Source: Apricaphanius iberus
Taxonomy: Eukaryota > Chordata > Actinopteri > Cyprinodontiformes > Aphaniidae
Direction: 5' to 3'
Assembly (NCBI GenBank): GCA_028564705.1
Contig: JAPXFQ010000494.1
Coordinates: forward strand, 1,860,001 to 1,924,000
Length of the DNA stretch: 64,000 bases
The notes beneath the pieces were generated by a model. That model had not been told where the DNA came from. It worked only from the letters and a program-made list of their open reading frames with translations, and made no database searches. This document shows, piece after piece, positions 1 to 14,100 of the stretch (positions within the stretch are counted from its first letter, which is position 1; the number at the start of each line of letters is the position of its first letter). Both the position numbers and the translations under genes were made by a program.

Positions 1-922
1 CAAAAAATGAGTATTTTGCACATACTTTTCTAACTAGAGGTCAAACGTTTCAAAACTGTGCAAATGCACCATTTTCTAGGGAAATGTGTTACTATTTACT
101 GATTAATAAACATTGTCATAATCATAACTTCCTGTTCTCAAAGTAAGCCTCACGGCTTACTCTATATCTTATTTTGATATGGTATGTTACTGGTGCACAC
201 TGTGGGTAATCATATCATGTCTCTGTTTAGATACGCCATTTTACGCTCGGCATTTAGACAATAAAGCCACCCTTTCATGTGCGATATCTGTAGTTACAGC
301 ATTCCACTGATTTTTCGGTGAGTCAATCATCAGAATTTTGCACCATGATTGGTTTGAATTTCTCACGGAAGAGGAACAAACCAGTGACGAACGTAACTTT
401 TCATCCATCAGCTATTGGTTGCAGATGTGCCAAATGGAAGGGATAACCCGGATCAGGGAAGGAGTCATTCAAAAGTTTACATTTCTAGACATGCACAGTG
501 AAAATTGTAGGCTTTCATTAATTAATTAGCGGACGTGACAATTTTGGAAACAGAGCAGACGGATGAGGACTACAAATCTCAGAGGTGCATTTTCGCTGTT
601 TTTCTATGGGCTTTATTGTTGTCATGGACAAACCCCTTTATTGGAAGAGTTTAATAGGACAATTGTGGCTGTAAAGAGACTTTTTGTTGGACTAGAAGGG
701 TTAAATGCACATTTTATCTTCTTTAGGAACAAATATGTATAAAGTCATAAAAGAAGTCAGAATACAAATGGATCTCAACTTGGAACTTGGCTGGGCCCCC
801 CTACGGGCCGTTGAAACTCTAACGGGTTAAGCACCCAGGTTCAAATATATTGCTTAGGTGAACAAAACGAAAACAGGAAAGGAAAAAAATAGCAAATTGC
901 AGTTCAAATCAGAAAATGGTAC
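1..922 (-). other. prickle3: intron 7 of prickle3 (partial)
   Basis: Non-coding sequence between the last visible prickle3 donor and the unseen next exon. I looked on the minus strand for the LIM3 continuation and found none. Short open frames here show no recognisable domain, and no mobile element is clear. Confidence 0.6.
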
Positions 923-1109
923 CTATAGTCTCTCCGCAGGTGTCACAGTACTCTGCATAGAGGGATTCATAGCAGGAGCAGCAGTACGGTCTGCTTTCTC
1001 TCATGATGTAGCGCTGACCACCCAGTGCTGCCTCACACTCGAAGCAGCAGAAGTGCTTCATGTGCCAGTATCTTCCCTCTGCCTCCGTACACTCATCTGC
1101 TAAAATAAT
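923..1109 (-). CDS. prickle3: prickle3 coding exon 7 (LIM2)
   Basis: The acceptor CTCCAG lies before 1109 and the donor GTACCA starts at 922. The 187 bases encode [45 protein letters not shown] and DTCGETIG, ending in phase 1. This is LIM2 and the first Cys pair of LIM3. The next exon, expected to carry the rest of LIM3, is not present in 1-922. Confidence 0.93.
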
Positions 1110-2142
1110 CTGGAGTAGAGAGTCAGAGAGGTCACGCTATAGACACGGATGTAAACAAATACTGACAATTTGGGTTAAAAAAAGAGAAGAGAAATGGATT
1201 GCAACCCGCTGCCCCACTGGTTGAGAGCTTAGCCTAGAGAACCCTGCAGGTCAGATCCCTTAATAAACAACCTCAACTAATCCCTCAAATCACATTGAGA
1301 GGCCAGGAAAAAACTAAAATTAAATAGAAAAACCTATGAATAGATTTAATAAATAAATAGAGATTAGGTTAGTGAACTACATTTAGGATTAAATGGAGAT
1401 GGACAAAAACCAAAATCATATCAGGCAATCAAAATCTATCAGGCAAAAGATTTTATCTCATGTTTTCTTGTGTTTAAAATGAATAGTGGACACATGACAG
1501 CGTGTTTCTTAACTTTCTGGCTCCTTACGCCCAAACACAACGAGTATGGCAGTAAAAGAAGTAAAAGAAAGAAAGACAAAATAAACAAATGTTTTGATGG
1601 GACAGTAACCTCGTCGCAGGCCTGGCAGCGGGGCTTCAGCCTCTCAGCGTGGTGCCGACCACAGTAGATCTGTCCGTCCTGGAAGAAGTAGATCAGGTCG
1701 ACCAGCAGCTCGCTGCAGGAAGAGCACTGGAAACACTGGGGGTGCCAGCAGCTGCCGTGACCTGCCCGACTGGCAAACACGGCTATGTCTCCGCCGCAGA
1801 TCTGTCTACCACACTGGAAAAATAGATGTGGTCGGGTCAGGGTGTGGTTGCGGAGGGAAGGAAGTGAGGTGGTGTATCCTTTAACAAATGGTGAAAACTC
1901 AGTAATTTGCTTCTACAGCCCTGTGATCATGAACTCTGGGAGCCCTGAAGCAATACCTGTACCTGCATGCAGATACACTTAACATAAGCCTACTACGCTC
2001 TGATACATTTTAATGAATTCCACATGTGTACATTAATGCTAGAAAAGGAAAGTCTGCACATTATATAGCTTTTATTATGAAATATGATCATTTATAAAGT
2101 AAGTGATAAGATAAGTGATCATAAATAAGGATATATACACAG

Positions 2143-2173
<31 letters not shown>

Positions 2174-5121
2174 CATACCTGCTGGCAGATAGCTCCGGTC
2201 ATGGTAACAGGGAAAGGTCTGACGATGCCTCTGCCCAAATTATCTCGTTTTCTCTGCTGGCTGAACACACGCAGCTCTTTTTTCTCCTCCTCATCTAAGG
2301 AGTTGCAGTACTGAGGCTGCAAGAAATCATATTTTATTGTTATAAATGTACAAGTTTCTAATACATTTTATGGATAAATGTTTTACGGTTTTACAGAATT
2401 AGTTCTCTGTGTTGTTTTGGCTCATTTTAAAAGTGTTAAAGCAAAATTTCTGATATTTCTACAGTGATCAGGATTTAGATATGAAAACTGCAAAACCCCA
2501 GAGAAACAATGGATGGACGGATAAACGATATGGATGGATGGATAGATGGAGTGAGGGAATAACATTTGGAAACCAACTTGTTCCCAAACTTTATTCCGAC
2601 CTGGAAAAATATTTTTCCAGACTGATCCAGGCTCTGAATTTAGGATTAGCGTCAAAGCTTTGATTGTAACTCTGTACCGCTCTATTTCAATGATTAATAA
2701 GTGAGCATCTTTCCCTTCTAAAAGAAGGTTAGTCATGTTACCTCACTGTCGTGGGCTGGAAGCTGATGCAGCAGCTGTTTGATTCTGTATCTCTCTCCTG
2801 GACTGTTCACATAAGGCACCCGGTCTTCTGGTAAGCAGCTAAAATACTGGTACACCTGCATCATAGGACACGTTCACAGCAAGGCAAAAATTAGAGATAC
2901 GAGCAGCATTTTATGCACTTATAAAAGCAATTTATTTAATTACTGACTATCAAATTGTTTGAGTCTGTGTATGAACACGTCCAAGTGAAACAGAGCCTCT
3001 TCTGTTAGTCGGCAAGTGTAATTTATATCATGACTCTAAGGCTGTTCAGCAGCCCGTCTCTCACCTGTTCAGGCTTGAGCCCAGGTGGGACCCAAGCGTA
3101 CTCCTCAGAGGCGCATCCCGAGTCGTCGTCAGAGATGGAGTGTCTCTGGAGGTCCGACACCAGCTTCGTCATCATCTTTTCCAGCTGCCCTGGCACTGAT
3201 CGCACCACATGCTCCTCTCGCACACACTTGCAGTGCACGCAGATCTTCCTGTGGACACGAAGACGGTTTCAGGCGTCACCCCCTCGGGACTTCAGAATAC
3301 CATGATTTACAACAAAAGCGAAAACTGATCTCAGATATTTCATTTAACCTACATAACATTTCTGAAGGTGCACAGAGTACTGAAGTGCATATAAATGTAA
3401 GTCAGTAAATTTTCGCTCAGGAAAAACAGAAAGGGAATAAAAAAGTATTTCTGCTTGACAGAATATTGCTAAAATCGTCCTTAAACCTTTTCACATCTGG
3501 TCAGGTAACGACCACAAACATCATGAAAGACTAGATTTTTATGGAAAAGACTAAGAAAAAGAAGTGTTTAAGTGTGAACTACAAAGGAATAGCAGATATT
3601 AAAAGTGTGGCGTGCATTTTTATATATCCTCCATATATCAATACTAACGAGAACTACAACTGCACATATTTTCAGTTGTATCTCTTAACAGTTGCATACA
3701 TCAAGAAAATGAAATTTCCCCACAGCATCATGCAACCACCACCATGTTGCAGAGTAGGGCCATCCAGTTCAGATTAATGTGTCGTTTTAGTATTATAAAA
3801 TTCTGGACGATCTCTGCTGCTCCTCCCGAGGTACAATGGGACACTGTATACTGTCTGTCTGTAACTCTTATTCTTTTCCTAGTCTGCTTGCCAGTTATTC
3901 TCCAGTTATTGGTGGATTTTCAATTGTGCCTCTCTATCTCTTGATGTTTTGCATGACTAAATCATGAATCAACTGCATCCACTAAATCCAAACAGATTGG
4001 GTTATTAACGCAAGGCTGCTTTCGATGTATTCACAGTTGTGTCCCTGAGCTTTTTTTTGGGTTCCTTGGTCTTTAGTAGGCTTTTTTCTTTTCCCTAATA
4101 TTCTCTGCCAAACCCCAGAAGCCTTCATAAAAAAATGCTTTTTTTATACTGAGATGAAATTCCACACAGGTGGACTCTAATTTATGAATTATGCACCTCC
4201 TAAAGAGCATTTGTTGCACTTTGATAAACCGGTATCCGTAGAGGGGTCTGAATACAGATGCATGCTAGACCTCAGTGTTAATTTTGGTTGACGAAATATT
4301 TTCGTCTTTTTTTCCGTCAAAAACGAAAACGAAACAAAAATTTCAAATAAAAGCGTGGAAAAAGACAAAAACGATAACTAAATTGATTGACATTTTTGTC
4401 AACGAATAAAAGACGAGACGAAAACCCACAATGATGAATATCCAATCAGAAGACAGGAAAGATGCAAGAAATAGACAAAAGGACCACTTAACAAATTGAA
4501 CAGGCGGGACTAGGTGAAAAGAGAACCAATCCACTTTGTTCGGAGATGACGTTAGGTTAACCTTTTTAAACAAGCTCCCGGGAAGCCAAGCCAACTGAAG
4601 ACGAAGGCATGAGAAGAAACCAAGGAAAATGTCAACAGCAGGTCGAAAAAGACGGGGAGTAGGTATGGACTCATTTTGCTTATGAAAACAATGAAAGCAA
4701 AACAACATACAAAGAGTGTGGAGCTGCGTTCCGAGGGAAGAACACAACTAACCTGAAGAGGCATCTGCAGACTGTCCACTTCGCCATTTTCTCCCAGGTA
4801 AATCCAGTTAGATGTTGTAGATGTGACGACCCGAAAAGTACTAGCTAGGCAAATATAATAAACGCCGTTCAGCTACGCACAGTCCATTTAGAAGAGCACG
4901 GGGTGTCATCTAGTGTTCATATCTATGACCTCTAAGCTGAAACTGCCCCGTAGATTCAGACAGCCACATAATGTTTCAGTGGCTGATTTCTGACTTCTGT
5001 GTGGAATCATTTTCCAATCTGCTGCAGACAACAGTGATACGTGTTATGTGTGCAAAGGAGCAGAGACAGATATCAAACATATATAAAGCATCCTCTACAT
5101 CCTCTGCTAACCCTGCAAGCA

Positions 5122-5171
<50 letters not shown>

Positions 5172-8100
5172 AAAAAATAATTCAGAAATATTGGAATAAA
5201 GACAATCATATTCCCTTATATTTGAATGTGTGTCTATTTCTAATTCTTCATTTGTTTAGCATATTATTCACTTTTTGGTATGGTAGTCCTAAAATGTGTC
5301 CACCAGTGCAACAAGATAAATAATGTCATTATTTAAATCAGAAAATGTTGGACAGATGAGATAGATAAGCCCAAGGCATATTAGTTTGCCCCAATTATAT
5401 TTCCACATCAAACTTACCTCCAAAAATTCAGAATTGTTATTTAAATACTATACACTATTTTCAATGATCAATCTATGTAAAATGATAAAAAATATTCAAT
5501 ACTTAAATTGAATGGTACCAGAGGACTACCTTAAGATGACCAGTTCCAACACTGGATGGAAATAGTACAATTATGAAAATATTCGAGACAGAAATGAACT
5601 TGTGTGCAGTCCATGTGTTCTACTGCTGTCTTCTGTCCTTCCTGATTCTGTAAGGAACCCAGGACCCTGTGTATTAAATTACACTCCTAAATAAATAGTT
5701 TCGCCGTGCTCTATAGACACGTTGAAACGTGACGTCACGTACCCAAGCGCCCGCCCCCCAGCGACTCTCTGTAGGGCAGAAAGACCTTTAGCTCCCACTG
5801 CCTTCCATTGTTATTGTAAATGACAGTTGTCAATAGGTTGGCGCTACATGGTGGTTAAGGAAAAATCTATCAGCACAGTTAACATCTGCAGCGCTGTATG
5901 CTGCAGAAATAGAAGAAAAAGGGGCAATAATAATATTTAATAGGTTTCCAGCTGATGAGATATGCTGTCGTCTATGGCTGAGTTAGAGTGGATGATCAAT
6001 CCATCCAGAGATCCAGTCTGATGAATGAATCTACCCATCTCCCACACTGCAGGTATTTTGACTTTAATATATTTGTTTGTCTTCTTTTCTTCTACAGTGT
6101 AAAGTTGAGGCAGGATGATCAAATAATGTAGATCTCTGTAAACTGAACTGGCGGCGGTCATATCTGAGGAGTTTCTGCCCGTAGCTTGTTTGCTGTTTGA
6201 AACGGTCCGGGAGCTAGCTCTGTGGCTATCTCAGCTTTCTTACATTTTACTAGTTGTATAAACGGCTGCCTGATTACACGTTTGGCTGTAAGTTAATTTT
6301 TTTATTTTTTTCTGGGTGCCTGTTTAAAGCCGTGGTGCTGCGCTCAGCCTGACGGTGATGTCATTAGCTAGCTGTTCTCTACACAGAATGCTAACGCAGC
6401 CTGCACTGTGTTAGCTGTCGGTTTGCAGTGAAATTGCTTCATAACTCAGAAACATCTTGTTGTCGTTGGGTTGTGAATATTTCTATGACATGTCAGTAAT
6501 CTGGTGAAGTTATAAATAGTGGCATGTCAGGGGTTAAACTGGCTGAATGGTAACTAGTTGTTGTGACTCAAATGGCTGTGTTGATGATCGATCGGTATAT
6601 AAATTAGTTAGAAGAATTGAGCGCTGGGTTTTCCTAATGATTGTATGCCTTTTGGTTCTGCTATATAGATATGGGTCAAAGATCATTGTAGATATCCCCA
6701 TACTGAACTGGCGGCGGCCACCGGTCATATTGGAGGAGTTTCCTCCCGTAGTATCTAAGTAAACTGTCAAAAACGGTCTGGAAGCTTTGTGCTACATACA
6801 GTTCGCTTTCTGATGTGACTTTTTCGATTATCCACCCAAAGATGGTTTTATTTTGTTTGTCTAACTGTTCGACTGCGACCGCACGGCTTTGCATAGCGGT
6901 GTGGAAGCTTTTTGCACTCCATTGTTGTACGCATGAGCGAAAATACCCGGCGGAAAACAATAACATTCAACGAGTCTTTACAGAAGTAGAAAAACTGCAT
7001 TAGAAAAAAATGTATATTTTTGTCGACTAAAATTGCTGGTTATTCTTGTCGACTAAAATCACCTGTTGTTTTCTTGACTAATATTGGACAAAAACTAAAA
7101 TTAATTTTAAGCAAAAGACTAAAACTAAATTAAAATTTCCTGTCAAAATTAACACTGCTAGACCTGTTAGAATTTAATTTGTAAAAGACTTCAAATATGT
7201 GCAACTTTGCATTTTTTTTAAACCTAAAAATCTCAATTAAAGTTTGTAGTTGTGGCGAACAAAAATAACAAAACATCAGGTCGGAACTAAGTAACACTCC
7301 TAAAGATGAAGCTTTGCTCTCTAGTTGCTAAAGCAGAGCCAAACAAAAGGACTCTGTAAGTAATAACAGTTTCTCATCACAGTCATATGTCACTCCCCCC
7401 GCTTTCAACCATATAATTTACGAAGGCACCAAGCAGGAGACATTACGTCACAAAGCAGCCCACAAGCATTTTTTCAGGCTGACTAAACTAGACCTCCCGC
7501 TGTCAGTTAGAATGCAACTGTTGTCTTTGCATGATAAGCAAATCTTAACAGAACACGATATCCAGATAATTCACAGAAACCTCAGATGAGTTCATGCCCT
7601 CCTCAGCCTGACATCTTTCAGCCTCTGCATCAGGACCAACAGCAAGCAGCAAAAGGAGGTCACTGACATAAGCCCAGCTGCCAATCTGGGACAGTTAGGA
7701 GAGGGAGGTGAAGATGGGAGCACTAATCTCTCTCTGCCTCGTATTGCAACCATCTTGTCCTCACATCAGTCTGGAGGAGGGTGTTGCTGTGTGGTTGTGT
7801 ATGGGACCGGTAGAGTCAGAATAAAGTGCCCTGGGCTGAAGCGAAGCGTGGGTGTGACTATGTGTCCGTACGCAGCTTTTACTTCACGTTTCAGTACTGA
7901 TTACATAACAGCTCACCAGCTGGTACTTGTGGCTCAAGTTCGTACGGCACAAAGCTGCTTTACCCGAGCACCCAACCCCCAAGGAACCAAAAAGCTTGTG
8001 TACCCAGACACACAACCACTGGTCAACTGCAGATTATCACTCCTCCAATCAATGGATTTATTTAAAATGCGACGCTACCGAGAGCTGGTAGGAATTGGTT

Positions 8101-11100
8101 GTCAGAGCTTCACCCAGAGATATTAATATGGGATCCCATGGTTAGGTTTTCCTTTTACACTATATACTTGTAAGGTAGGGATCAGAACCTGGAATTGTTT
8201 AAACCAATGCAGTCACAGCTGTATCAGTGCATAAGTAAGCTAAAAGGGAGGAAGAAGCACGGTGCTTACACATGCTGTTGGGACGGGACCAGTTAAAGAA
8301 CTGGAACAGATGGCAGAGACATGTCTCAGCCAGTTATTCCCACACACAGCAACCAAAGAGCAGCCGGCAACCATCACCTGAATCCAACAGTACATTAGAG
8401 AAGAGCCCTAAAGTTTTTCTAAGTATAATCATACTGTTAAGATATTAAACACGACTGTAACACCAGCTGGACTTTGTCCCGCTGTTATGGAGATTGACCG
8501 GTTGCCAAAATGTTTTTAATCCCAATAACCTTAACAAGAAGCCAAGTGGAATTTCAAAAATCCCACCTTTTTCCAAACATTGAATGGTCCGTCCCTAAAA
8601 GCTACTAGGTCTGTTAAACAGAAAGGTCCAATAAAGTCAGTAGAACTCCAGAAAAGAAAAATTGAGGTTATTTGCACTTCTGACATTTAGTATTTTTTTA
8701 AAGTGTAGTGTGGTCAGGGGTTGCATTAACATAATATTTTACATATTTGACTGTTTGTTTGCTTGTGTTTTAAAGAATGATGATAGAAAAATCCAAAGGC
8801 TGTCTGTCATTTTTAAAGATTAGGATTCACACCTCTGATCACTTGCGCACCTATTTTAAATTTTATGCACAGAGTATATGTAACAAAATAAATTAAAAAA
8901 AATATTTCCCATAAGAGCATCATCTCAGATCCAGACACTATATTTACAGCATCTGGCTGAACGGGAGATGACAAAATGTTGAAATGTTATTGAGGCTTTG
9001 GAGTGAGACTGTGGCCAGTGCAGCTGGTTAGACACACTCCAAAGAGCCCGTTGTGTGCCAAACACCGGTGCATTCTGCTGGCTTTCGCCAAGCAGTCTTT
9101 CTTTCAGCTGAAGCAAAAGATTTACAGATCAGGAAACGGTTCATTTAGAGTCTTTTCGACTCTCATGTTGTCTCATTTTAAAACTCTGCCTTGGGCAGCG
9201 CTTGATTACAGTCTCCATTGTGGCAGCGGAGTCAGGATTCAGCCTTCAGAAAAACATCTAAACCCCCATGACAAAATGACATGGAAAAAATCCAAAACCT
9301 CATGACAAATGGCATAAATGGGTGTGCATTTCAATTCTATGCGGATCAAGAGAAACTTGTGAGACTGTATGTTCAGGCCACAGCGGGTTTTTGAGTGCAA
9401 TAATTTAATTACATTACTTATATGTACTTATTAATAGTAGTTCTCTGTTCAGCTTGTTTAGATTGAATGTGATTTAAAATTAATTTAAAAAATCCTATTA
9501 AATAATTATGAATATACGATAATATGTAAGAACTGAAAAATTGATCATGACTGTATTTTTTTTTAAACCGTCGGTCAAAATGACAAAAATATGTCTAGCA
9601 TGACCTCTGAGCGTGGTATTAATTTAGGACTGAGTAAGTTCCTCTTTGGTGTGATATCACCATCTTTTTTTTTTGGACCACTTTGAGCAGAAACCTCCAT
9701 GCTTCACACACAGCTTTGTGTGCCCCCAAGGGTTAAATTATGTATCTGAAACAATCAGGAAACTCATCTGGTGTGGCAGCCAATTCAAGCGTTTGATTTT
9801 CAGAGGTGAGTGAAGCCCAGCACCTGCATAACCTAGTCTGCAATTAATTAACAATACTATTGGGTCACATGATGTAGTGGTGCCACTTAAAAACCCACTC
9901 CGATGAAAATCATTTTTTTCATGTTGTTAACTTGTTTGTGTGGCATTTTTCTAATGCAAGTGGACATATCTTAAGAAAATTAAGCTCAAAACTGCTTTTC
10001 TGAGTTTTCTGCAGTCAAATCTCTGTGCATCTGCAGCAGACACTAAGCCGCAGTCTAAACCCGACTGCTTTTGTGGCATAGTAACTTCACTAGGCAGGTC
10101 ACAAGCTCCTGCTCTGCTCCAACTGCCCACTCAGACTTTGAGGAATACTTATACAAGTTTAATATAATTTGAAAGCCATGAGTCAAATCACGGATACATT
10201 TATAACTGTAAAGGTAGCGGGGCGTGGGCTCCGCGCCCACAACACAGCGTGGGTTATGTGGCTTTGGCTTAAAACGGCATAATAATGAGTTAAAGACCAC
10301 TGAGGAGTGGGTCTTTAACAGCTGAAACCACATATTTACATATACCTCATGAGAAGATAACATTTTCCCTGTCAGACAATAAATCTGTCCCTGATTTCAT
10401 TTGCAAAGTATATACATTGTTCTACAAGTTGCTTTTCAAGTAATGACTTTCTTTCTCAGTGTCCTTTAGCCCAAGACAGTACAGGACTTGTTTCCCTGTG
10501 GGTAACAGTATTCTCTTACCAGCTTCAGTAAGCATTTTCATAAAGTTGAGATGCACATATTCACCAAAACGTATTCATCTCTAGTAATCGGACACACTTT
10601 TCTTTCCGAACACTCCCTTGCCGTTTATAGTTCCACAGAAGAACCTGGCACCTTCAGGCATCTGGTAGTTGTACCCAAGGATGATTTTACCCAGACTTGC
10701 GGATGTCCACAATATTTAATTTAAATAATTTCTTTCATAATGTCACACAAGGAAGCAGTGTGTTGGAGTTGTTGCCTGAAGCATTCACAGGCGTGCCTCA
10801 AATTAACTGAAATGCTTTGATTTAATCAATAAGCAGCTTACAAAAGGTACAACAACTTCACCTGTGCTTTCCAGAATTATTTAAAGGTACAGTACACTCA
10901 ACTGACATGAACTTTTGACTTTGAAGAACGTAAAAAAAAAAAAAAAAATTTTATTAATCCAACATTTGCCAAAAAGAAACAATTTCAGTAATCCTAACTG
11001 ACCTACGACAGGCAAAGATTAGTTTGATTTAATATCCAAATAAGAAAGGTCATATGTCTTTTTCTAAAACAAAAAAATAAATATTTATTTTGTACGATCC

Positions 11101-14100
11101 AGCAATGCAGGAAATAACTGCAGATTGTTTACACATTGTTACCTTGATTGGCTCTGATCAAAACATGGATGATCAAACATTGCAATATTTTTCCCCACTC
11201 ATTAAATGCTTCAAAAGTAAAAACTCCAACATTTGTCAGTCTATAAAAGCATCACCAAACAACTTGCACTTTGCTGAGTTCAGCAAATATTCGATACAAG
11301 GTTAGGGAACTACGTCTTAATGCATAAATAGGAAAAATATCTTAATCGCTTCAACTATTAAATATATGTATTTTAAATATAGCTCGTTTTATTTGTCTTT
11401 TATAGTATAGTAGCAGTCTGAATTGGTAAAAAAACTAAAATGACAAGCCAAGGTTATGGTGTTGGCCTGGAAAAGCCTGATCAGTTGGAATAACTAATCT
11501 TAGTGGAAAATATTTCCACTGGGTCACCACATTTAACAAGTTTTATTAGATAAAATTATCTGACAGCACTATATGGACCTAGAGCAGCATATAAACACAT
11601 AATTAAGACTCCAATGAGCATTTATCAGCTCCTCAGGTGATCACTGTCTAAGCCTCTAAGTCTAAGTGGGATTTCTTGGTTACCTTCGGTGAGAATCATG
11701 ACCAGTTAGTCCCATTCAGCGTGTCGATGCCGTCCATCCAGACTTCTGATCTGCTGACTCTTAAAAGACTCTTTCAGTTCCCGTTTCCTAGCAGCCTGTC
11801 TGCAATCGGTGGGCACTCTACGGCAGCTCCTTTCCATGTGGGATCTTCTCTGTGTGAGCGTCTCTTTTCAACGTCCCCACAGAGCGCTGACTCCCACCCT
11901 CCTCCGTCCCGTGTGGGAGAGCAAACAAATGGCTCTGACTCACCAGATATAACCACACATGCCACCCAAAATACAAACAGATCTCAGATTTTTATGAGGA
12001 GAAGCAATTTAATAACTGATTTAAAAAGAAAAGCCCAAACAAACAGTTGAGGTCTCTACACATTTACAAAAAAAGCCTCAAAACGTACAGTCCATTAGAA
12101 GCTAATAAAGTGAAGTTGTTGTGCTTTTCCTTTTGTGACCAAACTGCTGCGGCTGATTCACAACAGATGGATGACTGTAGCTTTGCTGCCGTTAATAATC
12201 GTACAAATAAGTGCTGCAGATTTTAAGTCTATGAGCAACGCCGTCCTGTTCGTCATCTGCCACAACATGAGATAAAGATGGCCATACATGACGGCGAAAT
12301 GTCTCTGGAAAAATATCAAAACAGCCTGACTTTCCGTCTCTGGAAAGTCACGAGAAATCTCTCAGACGTCCACTCACTGAGGATTAAAAACCACTCACTC
12401 AGATAACGTCTGATATTTATAGGCAAAACATTCCTCACTTTGAGGGTCAGGGGTTTGTTTTGACTCATAGTATCAGACTTTAAACAGATGGTCAACAAAT
12501 ATATATAATCTGAACCAATTTCTCGCCCCTGTCTGATAAAGTCCTAAAATGTAACAATAAAAACCAATGCAGCAACTATATAATAATCCTCTGTGTGATA
12601 ATCTATAACTGAGACCAACTGCAGTGGGGGCTGGCAGTAAACGCGCCTCAGATCTGGCTCCCAACAGATGGGCTTCGCCCCATAGCTCCCTGCCACTAAT
12701 AAGGGACTGACTAATTGCCACATGGCTCCTGAAACTAATAGCTGCTGGTGAAGATGATCGTATTTGAAGCATGGTGGGGGACCTGTGGGTCAGCAGTAAC
12801 TCAATTCACTTTCCGCTGGGCAGAGGAAGTGCCATCTGCCCCCCACCTCAGATTAAGACGTGTCCGAAGGAGCCCAGGATGAAGATGGATCGCTTCCCGC
12901 TCAGCGAGCTTCAGCAGCTGAGCCTGTGGTCTCCTGGACGATCCTCTCCATCGGCGAAGGTGTGACTCTCAATTGGCTATTATGGAGGAAGCAATTGGAA
13001 GCAGACTCTGAGGTCCTATAAAACCGACCCCCATAAATCACAACCACTTAATCACATTCATGTCGCTCGCTCTGGTGGATCGGACGTGTCTAAACAGGAC
13101 ATCTGTCTCTGTCATTTTACCTTAAATTATTTCCTAATCTGCCTGTGGGTAATGAAACGTTTCAAACTAAATGTGCATTATGGTAAACCTGCACAGGTTA
13201 AACAGATCAATGAGCACAGAGATTGGAAGAGGAATGTTGCACAATGGTTTCATAAAGAAATCAAAACATATCTGAGCCTTTTATTTACACAAAGCTCACG
13301 TTTTTGTCTCTTTTTTTATTTCTCTTTTACCAAGTGGCTCACTCTCTTTTACCTGACAAAAGAATATTTAAAAATGATGAGAAATTAACTTGTCAACAAT
13401 TAACATTTCATTTGACATTTAAAGATTCAGACTATGGTTGGGTATCAACAATTTTCAAGAATTGATTCGATTCTGATCCTCAAGAGTTAGAATCGATTAT
13501 CACGATCCGATCCAATGTGGTCTGATGGAGGTTTTATATAGATATGGGTCAGTGCTATGAAAAATGTTTTTTTTTAAGCTGTTATCATAATTATATGCCT
13601 GAAATTCAGTGACTTAACTCTGAGTGAATAACAGTTTTCCAGGAAAAAACTGTATCAACACTTTTAGAACTAAACCTTAAAACGTGTTTCTGGACTTTTA
13701 ATTTCTATGTTAGCTATAAAAAAGGGAAAACTATGTTAAACAAACTGATTTTTGAACTTTTAAATCGATTTGATTCTTAGAATTTTTATAAAAATTGATT
13801 CAGAATCTTTTTTTTTTCCAATAATTTGAAATTTTTCTCCTGAGGAACTATAAAGCTTGGAGTTATTTGGACAAAGAAAATCTGTATATCTTATTGGTAT
13901 ATGATATTACAGACCAACACAAAATACTGAATAATTCTGAAGTTGAAGGGAAATCATACTTAGTTTTCATTTTTATTCCAAATAAAAATCTGTAACATTA
14001 GTTTTCCACTGTGCATTTCTATCCCGTCCCCTAGGCCAATAGTTTCTGAAACCCCCTTTTTACTGCAACATGTATGTTGGGGTATAAATGTAATAGATTT

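Larger units (their letters stand above)
4273..7157 (+). mobile_element. hAT DNA transposon, 2.9 kb, with 8-bp target duplication
   Basis: The element starts CAGTGTTAATTTTG and ends with the near-complement CAAAATTAACACTG. A perfect 8-bp duplication CTAGACCT flanks it at 4265-4272 and 7158-7165, diagnostic of hAT. A BED zinc-finger exon remnant lies at 4629-4797 on the plus strand. It contains a frameshift, the first metal-binding Cys appears as Tyr (TYKEC), and [10 protein letters not shown] is kept, followed by a donor GTAAAT. A second coding remnant follows at about 5040-5125 ([12 protein letters not shown]). The element is not functional. It also holds a THAP-like remnant and an internal duplication. 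Confidence 0.9.

Noticed and set aside
780..850. tRNA-like stretch with a GGTTCAAAT B-box-like sequence
   Set aside because: No acceptor stem or cloverleaf can be folded, and the A box is missing.
4343..4747. 134-codon minus-strand frame
   Set aside because: It is antisense to the hAT BED exon and non-coding hAT end, so it is a shadow frame.
7755..8126. 123-codon frame in prickle3 intron 2
   Set aside because: No recognisable domain, no good splice context, and no similarity that I can name.
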